From positions 31,174 to 95,173 of the forward strand of contig NZ_SRXO01000025.1 in assembly GCF_008360935.1 (NCBI RefSeq): a DNA stretch of 64,000 nucleotides, written 5' to 3'. The position numbers were made by a program, and so were the translations under genes. The notes below the pieces were generated by a model. It ran no database searches, was not told where the DNA came from, and worked only from the letters and a program-made list of their open reading frames with translations. Source of the DNA: Siccirubricoccus phaeus. GTDB taxonomy: Bacteria > Pseudomonadota > Alphaproteobacteria > Acetobacterales > Acetobacteraceae. Shown piece after piece: positions 63,696 through 64,000 of the stretch (the first letter of the stretch is position 1; every line of letters begins with the position of its first letter).

Positions 63696-63850
63696 GCCGC
63701 GACCCGCTCCCTTTCCTGCTCCGCGGGGCGTGGGCAGGCGTTGTAGCGCGGGGGACGAGAGTCGCGGCCCGAAGCCTCCGGCGTTGCGCGCAGGGCGGGC
63801 ATCCCTGCATCCGTTGATGGCGGTGCCGCCAACCCTCGCGAGCGAGGGAG

Positions 63851-64000
63851 CTACCCCTCGGCCTGCATCAGCCTGTCGCGGAAGGCGGTGACCTTCTCGC
63901 GCAATTCGCGCATTGCGTCGGGGTTGGCGCCGCAGCTCTCGCCGACCCAGTAAGGCTTCAGCGCCTTGGCCTTCTCGCGCAGCGCCTGGCCCTGTTCCGT
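63851..64000 (-). CDS. C-terminal end of an unidentified protein (5' part outside window)
   Basis: The last 49 codons of a minus-strand gene ending in TAG at 63851. The sequence (ALKPYWVGESCGANPDAMRE, then LREKVTAFRDRLMQAEG) is charged and helical near the end. I do not recognise the family. Confidence 0.6.
   Translation of the reverse strand, partial: TEQGQALREKAKALKPYWVGESCGANPDAMRELREKVTAFRDRLMQAEG

Overview
The window is very GC-rich, and its genes use mostly TGA stops with frequent GTG/TTG starts and ATGA overlaps. The gene content is typical of an alphaproteobacterium, most likely an environmental Acetobacteraceae member (Roseomonas-like). Supporting signs are the acpP-fabF-mltG block, several branched-chain amino acid-type (Liv) ABC systems, CaiB-type CoA transferases, and Bug/TctC-type periplasmic receptors. 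The taxonomic call is an inference from gene content and composition, because no rRNA or tRNA gene is present.

Positions 1-22400 form a catabolic and transport region. It opens with a partial mandelate racemase/muconate lactonizing enzyme, an MFS exporter, a CoA transferase and a racemase-superfamily protein. Next come an isochorismatase-type amidohydrolase, an in-frame relic of a hydantoinase gene pair, an amidase and a 2-oxoglutarate/Fe(II) dioxygenase. A long minus-strand operon (17402 down to 7708) then encodes a CoA transferase, two tandem GMC flavin oxidoreductases, and a complete Liv transporter with a fused LivM-LivG subunit. Divergent from it, a second complete Liv transporter (binding protein, LivG, LivF, LivH, LivM) runs from 17695 to 22368. 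Together these look like uptake plus oxidation and CoA activation of organic acids or amides.

Positions 22600-35300 hold an OmpR-type regulator with a degenerate receiver and a ugpAEC-type sugar/glycerol-phosphate permease without its binding protein but followed by a Bug receptor. They also hold an animal-type haem peroxidase, an orphan Liv-type binding protein, a quinone oxidoreductase, a DMT permease, an alpha/beta hydrolase, an FKBP prolyl isomerase and a metallophosphoesterase. Positions 35800-50600 carry AlkA-type glycosylase, a Bug receptor, a damaged membrane methyltransferase, a class A penicillin-binding protein, an Lrp regulator divergent from a SnoaL-like protein, a chemoreceptor, acpP-fabF-mltG, a regulator/beta-propeller pair and a small membrane protein.

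Positions 50774-58744 are a single giant autotransporter. It has a signal peptide, a Gly-rich head interrupted by a helical insert, fourteen near-identical 93-residue units and a C-terminal beta-barrel. After it come a flavin monooxygenase, a GNAT acetyltransferase, the translation factor EttA, a second isochorismatase-family hydrolase and the 3' end of an unidentified gene.

The most unusual non-coding feature is a family of short palindromic intergenic modules bounded by CTAG. They are joined end to end in arrays (36789-37116, 41369-41532, 47650-47973, 60852-61019, 62851-62957), and they repeatedly supply the TAG stop codon of a neighbouring gene. I saw no CRISPR array, complete insertion sequence, prophage, origin, tRNA or rRNA.
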